Origin: Neckera pumila
Taxonomy: Eukaryota; Streptophyta; Bryopsida; Hypnales; Neckeraceae
DNA length: 64,000 nucleotides
Assembly (NCBI GenBank): GCA_963969595.1
Contig: OZ018409.1
Coordinates: forward strand, 41,243,282 to 41,307,281
Direction: 5' to 3'
Under the pieces are notes generated by a model that searched no databases, had not been told where the DNA came from, and worked only from the letters and a program-made list of their open reading frames with translations. Below are positions 38,201-50,290 of this stretch, piece by piece (within the stretch, counting starts at the first letter, position 1; every line of letters starts with the position of its first letter). Made by a program: the position numbers and the translations under genes.

Positions 38201-41200
38201 ACGCGCACCACCTCCTCTTCGTTTGCCCTTAGCGACAGCTCTCTCGCGTCCAACTTCTCCTCTCGACGCTCCTGCTTATAACGTCAAACAAACAAAAGGA
38301 TAGGCAGCATTTGTAAGCATCCTACTGAATATCATGCACATAACATGATTGCTTGAAAATGAAAAGATTGCAGGAAGTATTTGCATTGAATCACAACGTT
38401 TCATTCTTGAAAACATGATAGCCAAACCTGTGATTCCTTGAATTGTCTGAGCTTGTTCTCACGTTCTCGGAGACTGGTAATCTCAGTTAGTATCTTTTGA
38501 CGTTGCTCATAAGCTGATGCTTCAATTGCCTGAAGAGTCAGCGTTCGTTGACAGGAATAAGTCGTGGAATGATATAACAGGGTCGAAGGCGAGCACGTAG
38601 TCAAAGATGTATCAAGGGGCATTTACACTCAAGAAGTGACTGTATCTAGCATTTTCTGGAAAAAAACAAGACTCCTGAATTTGCTCCTACAAATGCAGCC
38701 AGTGACTTGCAGCTCTCGCAATTCACTACAACGAGTCTGTAGTATTAGGTCTAAAGCCAACCACCGATTTGCAGATTCTTGAGTTCGGAATAACCCCACA
38801 AGATGTCAGTGAAACGAAAATCATGTCCCTTGCGTCAATGACTTTGACCTGGACTTAAGAAAGAAAGTGAGTGCAAATGAACCTTCAGGGAGTTCAGGGA
38901 GAACCAGAAAGCTGAACCTTTTCTTTGGACAGCATACGCTCCAGAAGAGACTCTTCCCGGGCCTTGATACGGTCCATACGGGACTTATGAATATCTTCCA
39001 ACTCTTCTCGATCTCTAGCTAACTGCCTGTGCGCAAATAGTACAAAAAACGTGTGAACACAACGAATTCCCCTAACCCTTCAATAAGAGTCTCAGAACTA
39101 GATTCACAGTGTGAGAAACATATGTAATGGAAACAATGTAGATGCAATCGGCTCTACCATTGTTATTAGTTTAAAGATTTCAATGGGCACAGTCAGGTCT
39201 CTCAATTCCTGCTTCACAATTTGGAGGTTTGTTACTAAATTCGGAACAACACAATCCTTCTTGTACCAAACTAACCCCATTGTAGAGTTTTGGAACACAA
39301 TTCTCAATCACTACCTTCAGTGGGTCCCTTATAGAGAAGTTAAAGTTCAAGACTTTTGCACTAGAATGGAGTCAATTTGGAAAACGTCATTCGAGATCTC
39401 AACGCGGAGGCTTGTACATTGAGTCAACATTATGGGGATCAAAATCCCACGTATCTGGATTTGGAAACATTCCACAGAATCACACGCCTGAAATTACACT
39501 CTGACAACCTCTAATCTGGAATTTATAATTGGTCAGCTCTACAGTTCAGGTAGAAAATTATCACTTAGGCCATGAACGCTGAAACCGTGCAGTACTAATC
39601 AAATTGATGACACGTGTACCTGCGGTAACGTGCGGCCTCATCCATTCTAGCAGCATTTATTTCGTAATCTCGAAGACGATTAACCTGATGATCATATGAG
39701 AGCTATCAGAAAAGTAGTTTCATGTTCCAAACAGTTCAGGATAAGATCTGTCTTGGGGTTGTAAGTTGCAATTGGCAACAAGATATACCAGGATTCATAG
39801 CCATAATCGGAGCTACAAAAGAGGATCGCGAACCTGCAATGCCACCTCAGCATTCACTCTGGCATCAAACTCCTGGTGTAGGATGGTAATCTTGTCCTCG
39901 AGAGAGCGGTAGGGTAATGCTCTCTGCGCTTCTTGCTTTCGAATGTATGCATCTTCGACCTCCTTCATTGATCTCTCTGTGCCAGGCAGACGATGGATTT
40001 TGTAAAACGAATGAGGTTGTCAATCTAGGTAAAGGGATTCAGTCAAACTACATGTTCAGTATGATGTCCTCGAGTTGAATACTGGAACTAAGACTGCTTC
40101 GAACAGGAGTCCATTGGGGATCTACGAATAGCAGAGGTTCTATTGTTAACAGGTTCTTCAGTAAAATTAGACAATTCTTAAGAACTTTTAGACAACATCA
40201 TAATGAGTATGTTCTTCATGATTCATTAAGAGGTCCTCATGATCATAGTGATCATATTGAAGCATCTCTATGTATCATGAGGAGGCCTCTACATGCTCAT
40301 TGTTCCCATTCCGAAGAAATACCAAGATCCTTAGAACTCGTGCAGGAGGATCGTGTGGCGATCTTGCACACATCGGCTGCTGGTGAAGTCTGCGTCGAAA
40401 CTTCCGTGATGCAATTGCGCTGCCCCATCCGCTGCAACACAGTCACCAATTGGTGGGCTAGACACACTCTCTCCTGTCCACCCTGCTCATCCAACATCAC
40501 CTGTTCCGTCAATAACTTGAAAATAGTCCACTAATTGATAACAATTGGGAAAAGCATGGAACCCCAAGCTCTCAAAAGCTTCCGAAACAGCTACCTGAGA
40601 TTTAGGTGAAGAATGAGCCATACTGTGCCATCAACACATAATGACAACAATCACAAAGGTGTACTGACTATTTTTTCTTCTGGGGGACCAATGTTGAACG
40701 CATGGATTGTAATTTAGGATGATGTGATCATAGGGGATGAAGCACTAGAGGGCCCATTCCACTGCAAATTCCTTCAAATGATCCTCGGATGTTGATTTCA
40801 TAATACTGAACCCAGGGTTGCAATTCATCATCCAAAACTGAGGATAGAAAAGGAGAAAAGGAAGATAGCACGTTACAATGTTGAGATGAATATGCAAATC
40901 AGAGGAAGGATCCAAGTGCAGGAGCTCCAGCATCTCTTGATACGCGAACGGCCGCCATGAATTCATTTGACTTTCCGGCATAAAGACGGAAATTGTGAAG
41001 GTGAATCCATTGTACTCCAAATAGTCCAGAAACAAGCTGTTCAACAGTCTCTCCGTCAAGGAAGGCTGCCCCTGCTTCCGTTTCACCTCTATCGACTCTC
41101 CGTTGTGATGCCTCAAATGCTCCAGCAGTCGAGCTCTCAGCTGACCCTGCGAGAACCAGAACACATGAACATGAAGAGAATGGAAAACGAAATTTGACAA

Positions 41201-42200
41201 CATGCCACATTCTTCAACTTGCTCAAATCACCCTCAAATTAAGCGTCTTCGTTTGTCTTCTAAGATTGCTTGCATTGACATTGAGCGTGATTAGAGCAAG
41301 TGCAGAATCAGACATATAACATTCTTATGTGGTTCATCTAACAACATTTAAAAAACAAGGATAAGATTTGGATCAATTAATATAGCTGAGGATGCTGTGC
41401 AATAAGGAGCTATTCTCCTTCATCACGAGTGTCAATTCGGGAGCTGTTGTCAGGAAGTTAGTCAATTGGCTGTTGTTAGGAGTCCTTTCTACAAAATTCT
41501 TGAACTCAAGATGCAAGGGATGTGTGTCACAGAAAGCAGATGTCATAGTACTGCACACCTTAGATACCCGGATTGTTCCTGGAATTGGCAAATCGAGCTT
41601 CTCTCAGGAACATTATGCATAAGCAAAGTATTGCGCATCAGACACTGACAGAAACCCTTGATTGCCATGATTTTCACTTGCAAGAACATGCCTTGATATC
41701 GTCTCAGCCTTCCAGCTCATTCTGATGCTTTATCGTCTCATGAAGACGAATCAGCTACCCAGTCACGAAATTGAAAAACAGAGCTAAAAAAGACATCAGC
41801 TGCCCTAATTCGAGCCGAAATATATCTTATGTATGGCTCTTCTTTGCAGTCAATGCTGCTCATATAGATCCCCTCACATCTTGACAATTCGAGTTCAAGA
41901 ATGAAAGCATTCGAACCCAGACAACTACTATAGAAAACTGTAATTACTATCAACTACAATGCAGCTCCAGTGAAAAAGTGTGGGGGCTGGCATTGCTCTA
42001 AAATGATATGAACCAGAAAAACATGAACATGAAAAATCAAACTTGACAGCATGCCAAACACTCTTCCACATGTTCACAAGAAAATTTGGGAAACAGCAAA
42101 CCTTCATGGAGTCGAGGACGCCAGTAGAGCGCAGAGAAGAGTAAAGCTGCCTGCGCAGATCTTCTTTCGAGAATTCTTCGGCAGGCTTCTCCACCTCCAT
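29290..42200 (-). CDS. OFD1: OFD1-like centriole/basal-body protein (LisH, coiled coil, long acidic tail)
   Basis: OFD1 is a distal-centriole and satellite protein that controls centriole length and basal-body docking; in plants only lineages with motile sperm need it. Twenty exons chain in frame: 42200-42102, 41146-40877, 40500-40323, 39976-39834, 39684-39620, 39026-38918, 38529-38428, 38271-38159, 37750-37677, 37151-37003, 36807-36731, 36267-36159, 35825-35721, 35255-35151, 34993-34882, 34517-34448, 33888-33720, 33519-33297, 32770-32418, 31875-29290, about 1,736 aa. Residues 10-45 (KEDLRRQLY, then TGVLDSMK) and the LisH region with FTISVFMPES (about residue 85) align with human OFD1 (about 1,012 aa). 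Residues about 180-626 are charged coiled coil. The last exon alone encodes 861 acidic, serine/glutamate-rich residues without a recognised domain. The exon 11 donor (CAACG/GTTTGT) is chosen because it is the only one keeping frame. Weakest points are exons 3 and 16-19. Confidence 0.85.
40165..40260 (+). repeat. Intronic dispersed repeat shared with SGAT intron 4
   Basis: The block with ACTTTTAGACAACATCA, then CTTC-CATGATTCAT and later AATCATA/GATCATA recurs in the same order at about 60420-60510 in the last intron of the aminotransferase gene. Here it lies in intron 3 of OFD1. It is non-coding and its class is unknown. Confidence 0.55.
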
Positions 42201-42652
42201 TTCTAAACCACCCTATCTCTCTCCAAACGAGAACCACATGCGCATTATACAGAAAACTCAATCAGTCACGAATCTCAAACAGTCCCAATAATTCCTGCCG
42301 TGATCTCAGTAGAACTCAATGCCAATGAACAAATTCTGAACCCCACATAAGCACAGAACAAAACCCTAGAGTATCACATCTTGACCTGTCTGAAATCCCA
42401 TAGAAACAGGTCAATGTGAAAAGAGACATGTTATTGTATCTCAACGGATTCCTAGATTCGTATTCGTAGGGGTACGTTGAAGGTACTTACAACTGGGCGG
42501 GAATGGTAGTAAGTTAGAACCAGTGCTCTGTTCTCTCATTTTGCAGTTTGAGCTTCGATGCCATCTCTCTCTTGCGCTCAGTGCAATTGATTTTCGGCCC
42601 AACTTGTGTCCGAATTGTTGTAACGTTTTGTTGTTTGTAGCGAATTTGCAAA
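42201..42652. promoter_or_regulatory. Shared upstream region of OFD1 (-) and UBR7 (+)
   Basis: The start codons of the two divergent genes are 452 bp apart, so both promoters and both leaders must fit here. This arrangement suggests a bidirectional promoter. I could not assign TATA boxes or named factor sites by eye. Confidence 0.6.
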
Positions 42653-45600
42653 ATGGCGGACATGGAGGAGGAGGAGGAGGTTTGTGAGGAGAGCACTTTG
42701 GCGGAGTACATGGAACGAGTGGAGGAAGAGGAGCTGGTGCGTTCTTCTGCTTCCCCCCTTCTTACATATGATGACAATCTCTCAACGGTTTCATCATTTT
42801 CTTTCGTTTTGGTTTTCGATGTTTTTTGTGGTTTTGAGAGCCGTTGTGAGTGAGCTTTGGTGCCACTTCGTTTGCTAGTAATGTAGTGTTGATGTTGTTG
42901 AAGTATAGTTGTTCGAGGTGAAGGATTGAGAAGTGTTCTTTCGTATGTTGAGACTCGTTGGAAGGTAGGGTTTCAGGTTCTTCGACAATAATGGGTTTCA
43001 CACTTTTAATGCGGATGTCCCCATGCCGATCTGTGTTCAATGTTAAAATTGTTTTCCATCTCTCTCTCTCTATCGTTGCCAGTTTCACTTTGCTTGAGCG
43101 AGCATTCGAAGTCCTCTTGATAATCACCGTTTAACATTGTTACCACCAGTTGCTGTCCTCAAAGTTTCTTTGTATGTGAATGTGGTGACCATTCATTAGG
43201 TCATCCTAATTCTCTTTCAGTGTCAATTTTAATCCGCTAATGTGCAAGGATGTTGCTGTGGACATGCCCGGGGCTATCGGTTCTTCTTTTTCTTTCTTTG
43301 GCTTGGTTAGGGATGTGCACGAGTTGCTGCATTGCGATTTAGTCATGTGGAGATTTTGCATATCTTTTCATGTTTGATCAATCTGTCTGAGTTATCGCCA
43401 TGACTAGCGTGTTTAGTGTGAGAGTTAGGGTACACGTGCCATTGACCTCATGCCATTAACTATTTTTTTTTTCAATAACATTGTAAGAATGTCGATTCCC
43501 TTCTTGTGCTCTGTATTCACATAATAAGTCTTTTTAGAATTGCATGAAACTTTCTTGTATGATAAACGTTACTTTTACGGCAAGTGAGAATAAGTATGTG
43601 TGGTGGATGTGTTGTGAAGAGGAGCCGTTTGTTTCTAATGAAAGTTTGGAGGTACATCATGAATACATGATTCCTGATCCGTTTTTCATGAAGACTCAAT
43701 CACCAATAGTCGTTAAAAGTTTCAAATCCTTTAACATAATTCTGAATTCGTTGAGGCACTTAACACTGGGGGTGTGCAATTAATAGTATGTGTACTATTA
43801 TCGGTCATTGAAGAATTTAGTAGAAGCGTTGCTTTTGAGTGGAGGGTAAATACCTATAAACGTTTTGACTCATAAAGAAATTGGACTTGAAATTTGAGTA
43901 CTCATCTGGCATAATCCAGAATCCTCTTGCAATTTGCCACTGCAGTATGTACGTTTCTTATCACGCAATTTCAGGACCAGTGATGGTTGTTTCTTTGCAG
44001 GAAGCAGACCTGGTTCTAGGAGGAGACGAAGGCAAAGAGTGCACTTACAAACAGGGGTATATGAAGCGTCAGGCTGTGTTTTCGTGCCTCACTTGTGTGC
44101 CCAGCGGCGGTGCAGGTTTCTGCACGGCGTGCTCCTTAACTTGCCATGACGGACACGATGTAAGTATCTTTTCAAATCAGTTGTATATGCAATGCAATCT
44201 TTAGACTTATTTGAAGGAATTTTCCTACATGTAAGTAACGGTGATGAAACTGTCTTGGTGAATATGATAGTGACATTGATCTTCGACAATCAAGGAGTGT
44301 CAATTAGGTAACTGAAATTAGTTACCATTTGCCCACGCTTCGCAAGTTGTGTTGATCAGCAAATTGGTGCTAACTTCTGCAATGAATTTAGATTCATTTC
44401 CAGATTAACTTTATTCCCCAACTAATTGTGCAAATACCAATAGCTTGAAGTGCTAAATCTGTCTGCACCATCCAAATAGAAACTATAAGCTAGCTTGAAA
44501 TTCTGACTCCCAAAAGTTACCTTGCGAGTTTGGGGATGCAATAGTGTTGGGATGCAATATGCTAATTTAATATCCGACACTGGCTATTGGGCCAAGTTAG
44601 CAAAGTGGCTCTAGTTGCTTGGTGCAGCTGAGGCCTTGTCCACAGTTGAGTCTGATGTGGTAATACATGTGGGTTGATGCTAGTTTGTTGAGTGACAGGT
44701 CTGTATGAACCCTAATCACGTAAATTGTACTTTTCTCTGCAGGTAGTGGAGCTTTGGACCAGACGGCATTTCCGCTGTGATTGTGGAAACTCCAAGTTTG
44801 GCGAAAGCATCTGCAAGCTGCAGGCGGACAAAGAGACTGAAAATGCTGAGAATATGTACAACCAGAATTACAAGGGTTTGTATTGTACATGTCACCGTGT
44901 CTATCCAGATCCGCAAGGGGAAGCCTTCGGCGAGATGCTGCAATGTTGCATTTGCGAGGATTGGTTTCATGAGCTTCATCTTGGACTTCTGCCTTCTCTT
45001 CAGGTCCGCTTGCCGATGCTTCTTTCTTTGGGGTATTTTGGAGCCAGCACAGGTTGAGGCAACACGAAATGATTCTTTTTGATTGGTGAAAATTTGAGTG
45101 TTCACTATTTTACCTTTGTTTTGTTCAATTCAAACCTTACTTTCAGTCCTAATTAACAGGAATGAACATGAAGGAGTGGCACTTACAAGGGTCCCATTTG
45201 GCATGCTTAAAATATTTGAGATGACAAGGATTCAAGCTACCTTGAGGGGAATTGGACACTCGTCACTTCTAATGTGTAATCATGTGTCATAGATGCAATG
45301 GGTTGTTTTAACCTTGTTATCTCATCCCTAGTTGCACGTGATGTTCGTTCAAATTTCAGCATGTCATGTGAAAATTGTTGCTTCGAATTGTGCAATTTGA
45401 AGCAACCTTAAGTTTTTGGATATAAACTGAGAATATTAGTAGAAGATACATCGTGAAATGGTTAACACAAATTCAAGCAACTAAACATTTTATATACCAA
45501 ATCACTTCAGCTGCTAGTTACCTGACCAAGTTTTCATCTTTGTTGCAGTTCCCAAGAGACGAAGACGGTGAACCTATCTTTGATGAGCTCATATGCAAGT

Positions 45601-47342
45601 CTTGTGTGCCCCTATGCTCGTTTCTGTCCAAGTACCCAGATATTGGGATATCTCCCTCAGCAGTACCGGATGAATTGGCAGATCCTGTGCAGGATGTTGA
45701 ACTAGCAGGTATTATTGTTAACATCTTCTTTATTGGCAGCTGCCTAATGTTCAGATCAAAAATCAGCCTAAGCTAGACTACAGTGGGTTGCAGAACTGGA
45801 TGAAACAAAACTTGGATTTGATCATTACTCGCTGAAATACGCAAAACCATGAAAACTCAGTAATTGCCCTTAACCTGCTAGGCAAATTACTTTTCACGAA
45901 TAGCCAGGCCTTCTAGAATTCTCTTGAATGCATCCATTTGGAAATGCATTAGACTGCTCTGTCTTATCTAGATTGGGCAAGCGCAGTGATATAAACGTTT
46001 CTTCTCCGTTAGCTCTAGTCAATCCACAGCACCTATTCCACCAGTTTTTCAGCACGAGTTTATCCAGTCATGACACCCACTCACAGTAATTTTCTTTCAC
46101 CAACGCATTTTCTGCACATTGAAAGTGATCTCTGAACCACCATCATCATCTGTGCTTTGATTACAGGTATCGAGAATGGAAAGCATGACCCTTTGGAGTC
46201 TACCACAGTATCAAAAGCGGATGGTGCACAGGAGAATGGCATTGCGGGTGTTCATCAAGGAGAAACTGCTGTGTGTGAGCAATTAAATGAAGCGAAAGAT
46301 GATTGCCTGGCTAAATTGCAAGAGAATGGGTCAGTAAATGATGTAAACACTACTCATGAAGCTGCAAACGAAGATGCCGCCAATGGTCATCCTTGTGAAC
46401 TGAAAAAAGGGAATTCAACTGCAATCATATGTCCGGGAGAGCCGGTCTTTCTGGTGAAGAGTTGGCGCTCTCAACTTTGCCGTTGTCCTAGCTGCTTGAG
46501 GATGTATGAAGAAAGGGGGCTTGGCTTCCTATTGGACTCAGATGATACGTTGCAGGTATTGTCTCGTACATTTCTCCGATGGCTATATGGGTCGCTCAGT
46601 CTAATTCTTCTTGTTTTGGTTGGAGTAACCATCGGTAATCTGGGAATAATCTTCTTACCCCCCGATGTGTCCCAACTATTAGTAGAAAATCCAATTGGAA
46701 GTTGATAGTTCCTTGTAGTAACTTCCAACACATATTGCTATTGTTCAAAACTGTAGGCATGATTTTTTCTTTCGATCGGTTCCTTTACGATTCCTTCCTT
46801 GAAGCTTCCTAATCGATTTATTTCAACTGCTAAAGATATGGAAGTGGACACTTCTGGCCATTTGGACACTTCCGGGCAAACATGAGTGGCTCATTACATG
46901 CCAGATCCAAATTTCGTCACCTTGCAAAATTTACTTTGGTATCAATTTTTACCTGCTAATTGCAGTCGTACGAAGCCTCAGCAAAACGGAAAAGAGAAGA
47001 GTCCCGTGCAGAAGTTGATGGAGCAGATTTGATGAAGGGTTTGGGCCATGTGCAACAAATAGAGCTACTGCATGGTTTCGACGACATGACATCTCAATTA
47101 AAGACCTTTTTGGTAATTTCCTCTTTCCAAAGTTCTTGCGAAGATCATATGGCTAATTATCAATAGCGTCTGTGCATACCGGCAATTTTTTGTGTATCTA
47201 ACTGACCCCGCTGTCTGTCGACTAATCGTGAAGATCTCTTACCGAACAGGCACCCTTCGGTGAAAGTGGAACAACTGTTACCAGTGCGGATATTCACGAC
47301 TTCTTTGCGACTCTCAATCAGAAGAAGAGACGCCTGAACTGA
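42653..47342 (+). CDS. UBR7: UBR7-type E3 ubiquitin ligase (UBR box plus PHD finger)
   Basis: A UBR-box family protein; animal UBR7 acts as a nuclear E3 on histone H2B, and the plant role is less defined. Seven exons agree in phase: 42653-42736, 44001-44159, 44743-45003, 45549-45708, 46167-46555, 46966-47112, 47250-47342, giving 430 aa. An acidic N-terminus leads into LEADLVLGGDEGKECTY. The UBR-type zinc domain spans about residues 42-107 (CLTC, CTACSLTCHDGH, FRCDCGNSKFG). The PHD-like finger spans about 129-187 (CTCHRVYPDP, CCICEDWFH, then ICKSC). After a variable linker come SWRSQLCRCPSCLRMY and the C-terminal LGHVQQIELLHGF and ADIHDFFATLNQKKRR blocks, as in Arabidopsis UBR7. The first intron is long (about 1.26 kb). 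It is divergent from OFD1. Confidence 0.93.
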
Positions 47343-48029
47343 GACTTGTAGGTTTCTGATATACTTCAACTGCACTTTTCACCCTCGGACCAGTCAAACA
47401 GACAGTTCAATGCGAGAGGTTTCCTTTACAAGTTCTATGGCTCCTTTACACGATCGTTTAAGGATCTTCGAAGGTGAGAACTCCCAGTGTTAACTCCCAA
47501 TGAAGGGAGTAACCATGAAGGACATGTGGTTTTGTTTTTTCGTCTCGCTGCGACGTACTAGTCACATGTCGGACCTTAGAACTGCTTGCCTAGCCAGCAA
47601 TTCTGCTTTTTGCTTGTACATGATAATCGGCCAAACTTAACTGTACTGTCTCTATTCTGAAAATTAGCTACAAACAGGAACTAAACAGAGTGAGAAGCAC
47701 TTCCTGTACGTGCTCCTGATTCTAGGAGATGCTCGTGCCTGGCACTCAAGATGTAGGTCATCAGCATGAACCATAAACCTTTGTATGCGGATTAAATCTA
47801 CATCTGAATGATGGATGACGCTCTTTGTAGATATTTGTGCATCAAATGGCTATAAAATATGTGAGTGTGAGCCTGTTCTTGCTCAGGTTGGTGCCTGTGG
47901 ACTGGATTTTAGCTTTACTTTAAGACTCTCATTTCTGGGTATGAATCAAACGAAAAGCTGCGTACAGCCGTACACCTAACACTACTAACGCATGGTTTGC
48001 AAGTAGGCTCACTTCACATGAATCAACAA
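47343..48029. other. UBR7 3' region and spacer
   Basis: It probably contains the UBR7 3' UTR. No further gene or repeat was recognised before the MITE fragment at about 48030. Confidence 0.4.
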
Positions 48030-48130
48030 CAGGGGTTGTTACACCTTCTTTGAGAATGAAACTTCTATGAAGAATGAGAAGGTATGGAGTGAAAAGAGGA
48101 GTCAATAGGGACCCTTTTCCATGAAGGTGT
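48030..48130 (+). mobile_element. Fragment of a GGGTTGYCACACC-ended MITE
   Basis: It begins AGGGGTTGTTACACCTTCTT and continues AATGAGAAGGTATGGAGT, matching in inverted orientation the right half of the element at 62610-62866. The other end is not recognisable; an (AAAC)n-tailed element follows closely at 48176. Confidence 0.55.
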
Positions 48131-48175
48131 GTCTCCTTTTGTATCTTGTGGACGGAGAATGAGGAAGGAGAATCC

Positions 48176-48381
48176 ATACCCTCAAGATTGTTTGTTTTGT
48201 TTGTTACATTGAGACCTCTTGTATTGTGCATCCCTGGCTGCGTGCTTGGTATCGTTGGAAAGCCCTTGGTGAGGAGGGGTGCATAGGCTTTGCTTTGTTT
48301 GAACCTCTGGTGTGAAAGTTAATGAATTTTGAAGTATTTTTTAGTTTAAAAATTAGAAAATTATTTTTACTTTAGACTAGC
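48176..48381 (-). mobile_element. (AAAC)n-tailed element, copy B (monomer)
   Basis: Contains GAGGAGGGGTGCATAGGCTT, the GTATCGTTGGAAA block and AGAAAATTATTTTTACTTT, all seen in copy A, next to a short GTTTGTTTTGTTTG tract. It is only about 206 bp with a single monomer, degenerate at its CACTAGTG end. Confidence 0.55.
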
Positions 48382-49092
48382 GGTTGGCGCTTCAAATAAA
48401 AATTACTAAAATCTTTGTATAATTTTGTTTATAAGTAAGCATATATTGAAATGAACAATAGAAATTTATTGAATGATGAATGAAATATATGCAATGGTGA
48501 ATACTTTAAAAGATACACATTTATTGTAATGAATTCAAAAGTTGACTCAATTGTTACAAACAATGGCAATCCAAAAACTTGGTGAATTGAAAAGAAAAAC
48601 TTATAAATTTCAAAAACATCACGAACAACTTAATTGTTGTGAAATCCAAAATTGTTTCAATTGAATAAATTTCTCAAATCATTTGGTAGTAGCAATAGAA
48701 TTTTGAAATCATAAAAGCTATAAAAGTGATATTACAGAGGTGATTGCAAACTACTACTCTATTTCTGTAATATAACATTGTGTGAAAATATTATTTTTAT
48801 GTATGCATGATTGAAAATATTTTTGCAAAATATTAAAATTAAAATTTCAAAGACTTATTGAAATCATTATCATGCATTCTATTCAAATATATCAAAGTTT
48901 TACTAATATGTGATACAGTGAATGCGTAGCATAGCAAGCATGAGCTCCTATTATTAATGGTAGCATTTGTGATATTACAGAGGGAGTTATGATTTTAGTA
49001 GTATGATGATGATTAACCCCTAAGTGCCCCAAAATGGGGTGTCCAGGATTGAAATTTTATGAAAATAAACCCCCTATGAATTATGTACTCAC
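48382..49092. other. AT-rich spacer with one isolated TTAA-element end
   Basis: Mostly AT-rich sequence without genes. At 49013 the word TTAACCCCTAAGTGCCCC resembles the left end of the TTAA family, but no matching right end was found. It is a truncated or unrelated copy. Confidence 0.4.
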
Positions 49093-49378
49093 ATTAGATG
49101 ATATTGGGGGGTCTTGGAGGGCCGTTTCAGGCCCGTTCCTTGATCTACCCAGATTCAGTGAACGCTAGTACGAGGGTGTCAGAATTTTAAAAATAATAAT
49201 AATAATTTACCAAAATATCATTTCAAGCAAATTATTATTTTTTTTTTTTTTCAAAAATTAACGTGGCAATCGCTATACTATGTTAGCCAGCTGCTGCTGT
49301 TGCGTTCCCGCAGTCTGGAAACGCAGCAGACAGCAGGGGAACTCGGAGCCTTCCAAGAGCCCCGAATCTCATCTAACG
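49093..49378 (+). mobile_element. MITE with TTAGATGAGATTCGGGG ends, copy 1
   Basis: The left end ATTAGATGATATTGGGGGG and the right end (inverted) GTTAGATGAGATTCGGGG bound 286 bp. It shares with 52593-52903 the blocks GAGGGCCGTTTCAGGCCCGT, AGTGAACGC, ACCAAAATATCATT, GACGTGGCAATCGCT-type sequence, and CAGCCAGCTGCTGCTG. An internal palindrome GGCCGTTTCAGGCC is present. It is non-coding. Confidence 0.75.
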
Positions 49379-49703
49379 CGAGTTTGTACTGGCAAGTACG
49401 AGTTGTTTATGGGTCACGCGGGAGAACTGGGCGATCATTGATTGGACCGATGTAATTCTATGGGACCAAATGGCCAAATAATAGGGTCCATGGGTTTTCC
49501 ATTTTCTCTGTTCTTGGCTATTGCGCGTGGTCATGCGTAACCAGATGGGACTGATGTAATTATGCCCAAATGAACGAACTTTGGGGCACCATAAAAAATA
49601 GTTTCAGTTCAATGATAACCCCAAAAATTTGAGTGGACACCTGGGTATACTATACCTAACACGTACCAGAGTTTCATCCCAAAAGGATACATATTTCATT
49701 GAA

Positions 49704-50290
49704 ACTAGTGTGCCCTGTGTCGTTGCCACAACTAAAATCAAAGCAAAAGTAATTTTCTAACTCTCGGTTCCACTCCCAGTTCCACTCCTAGAAGCAAGAA
49801 CGCCACCAAAATCAAAGCAAAAGTAATTTTCTAACTCCCGGTTCCACTCCCGGTTCCACTCTTAGTTCCACTCCCAGAAGTAAGAACGCCACCAAAATCA
49901 AAGTAAAAGCAATTTTCTAACTCTCGGTTCCACTCCCAGTAGCAAGAACGCCACCAAAATCAAAGCAAAAGTAATTTTCTAACTCTCGGTTCCACTCCCA
50001 GTTCCACTCCTAGAAGCAAGAACGCCACCAAAATCAAAGTAAAAGTAATTTTCTAATTTTTTAATCAATAAATACTTTGAAATTCAATAACTTTTGCACC
50101 ACCGCTCCAAACGCCACGAAACCAAGCCGGTGCACCCCTCCTCGGCGAGAGCTTTCCGACAGTACCAAGCACACGGCCGGGGGACGCATGGTCAGGAAGT
50201 TGTCCACGCTATAAACAAAACAAAACAAAACAAAACAAACAAACAAACAAACAAACAAACAAACAAACAAACTCATTTAAGGTATTGATT
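49704..50290 (+). mobile_element. (AAAC)n-tailed element, copy C, with expanded minisatellite
   Basis: It starts ACTAGTGTGCCCTGTG and contains GCCACGAAACCAAGCC, GCACCCCTCCTCGGCGAGAG and GGGGACGCATGGTC. It ends in (AAAC)n at 50213-50271 followed by TTAAGGTATTGATT. Between about 49734 and 50056 the 5' part is expanded into tandem units (listed separately). Confidence 0.7.
49734..50056 (+). repeat. Minisatellite of about 60-83-bp units within copy C
   Basis: The phrase AAAATCAAAG(C/T)AAAAG, followed by AATTTTCTAA, occurs five times, separated by variable runs of GGTTCCACTCC-type sequence and GAAGCAAGAACGCCACC. Unit lengths vary with the number of GTTCCACTCC blocks, which suggests slippage or unequal exchange. 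Confidence 0.8.

Noticed and set aside
42762..43127. 121-codon minus-strand frame in UBR7 intron 1
   Set aside because: No family features, antisense to the first intron, and not needed by any splice chain.
49013..49060. Isolated TTAACCCCTAAGTGCCCC as a seventh TTAA element
   Set aside because: No matching inverted right end or shared interior blocks were found nearby; it may be a fragment or chance.
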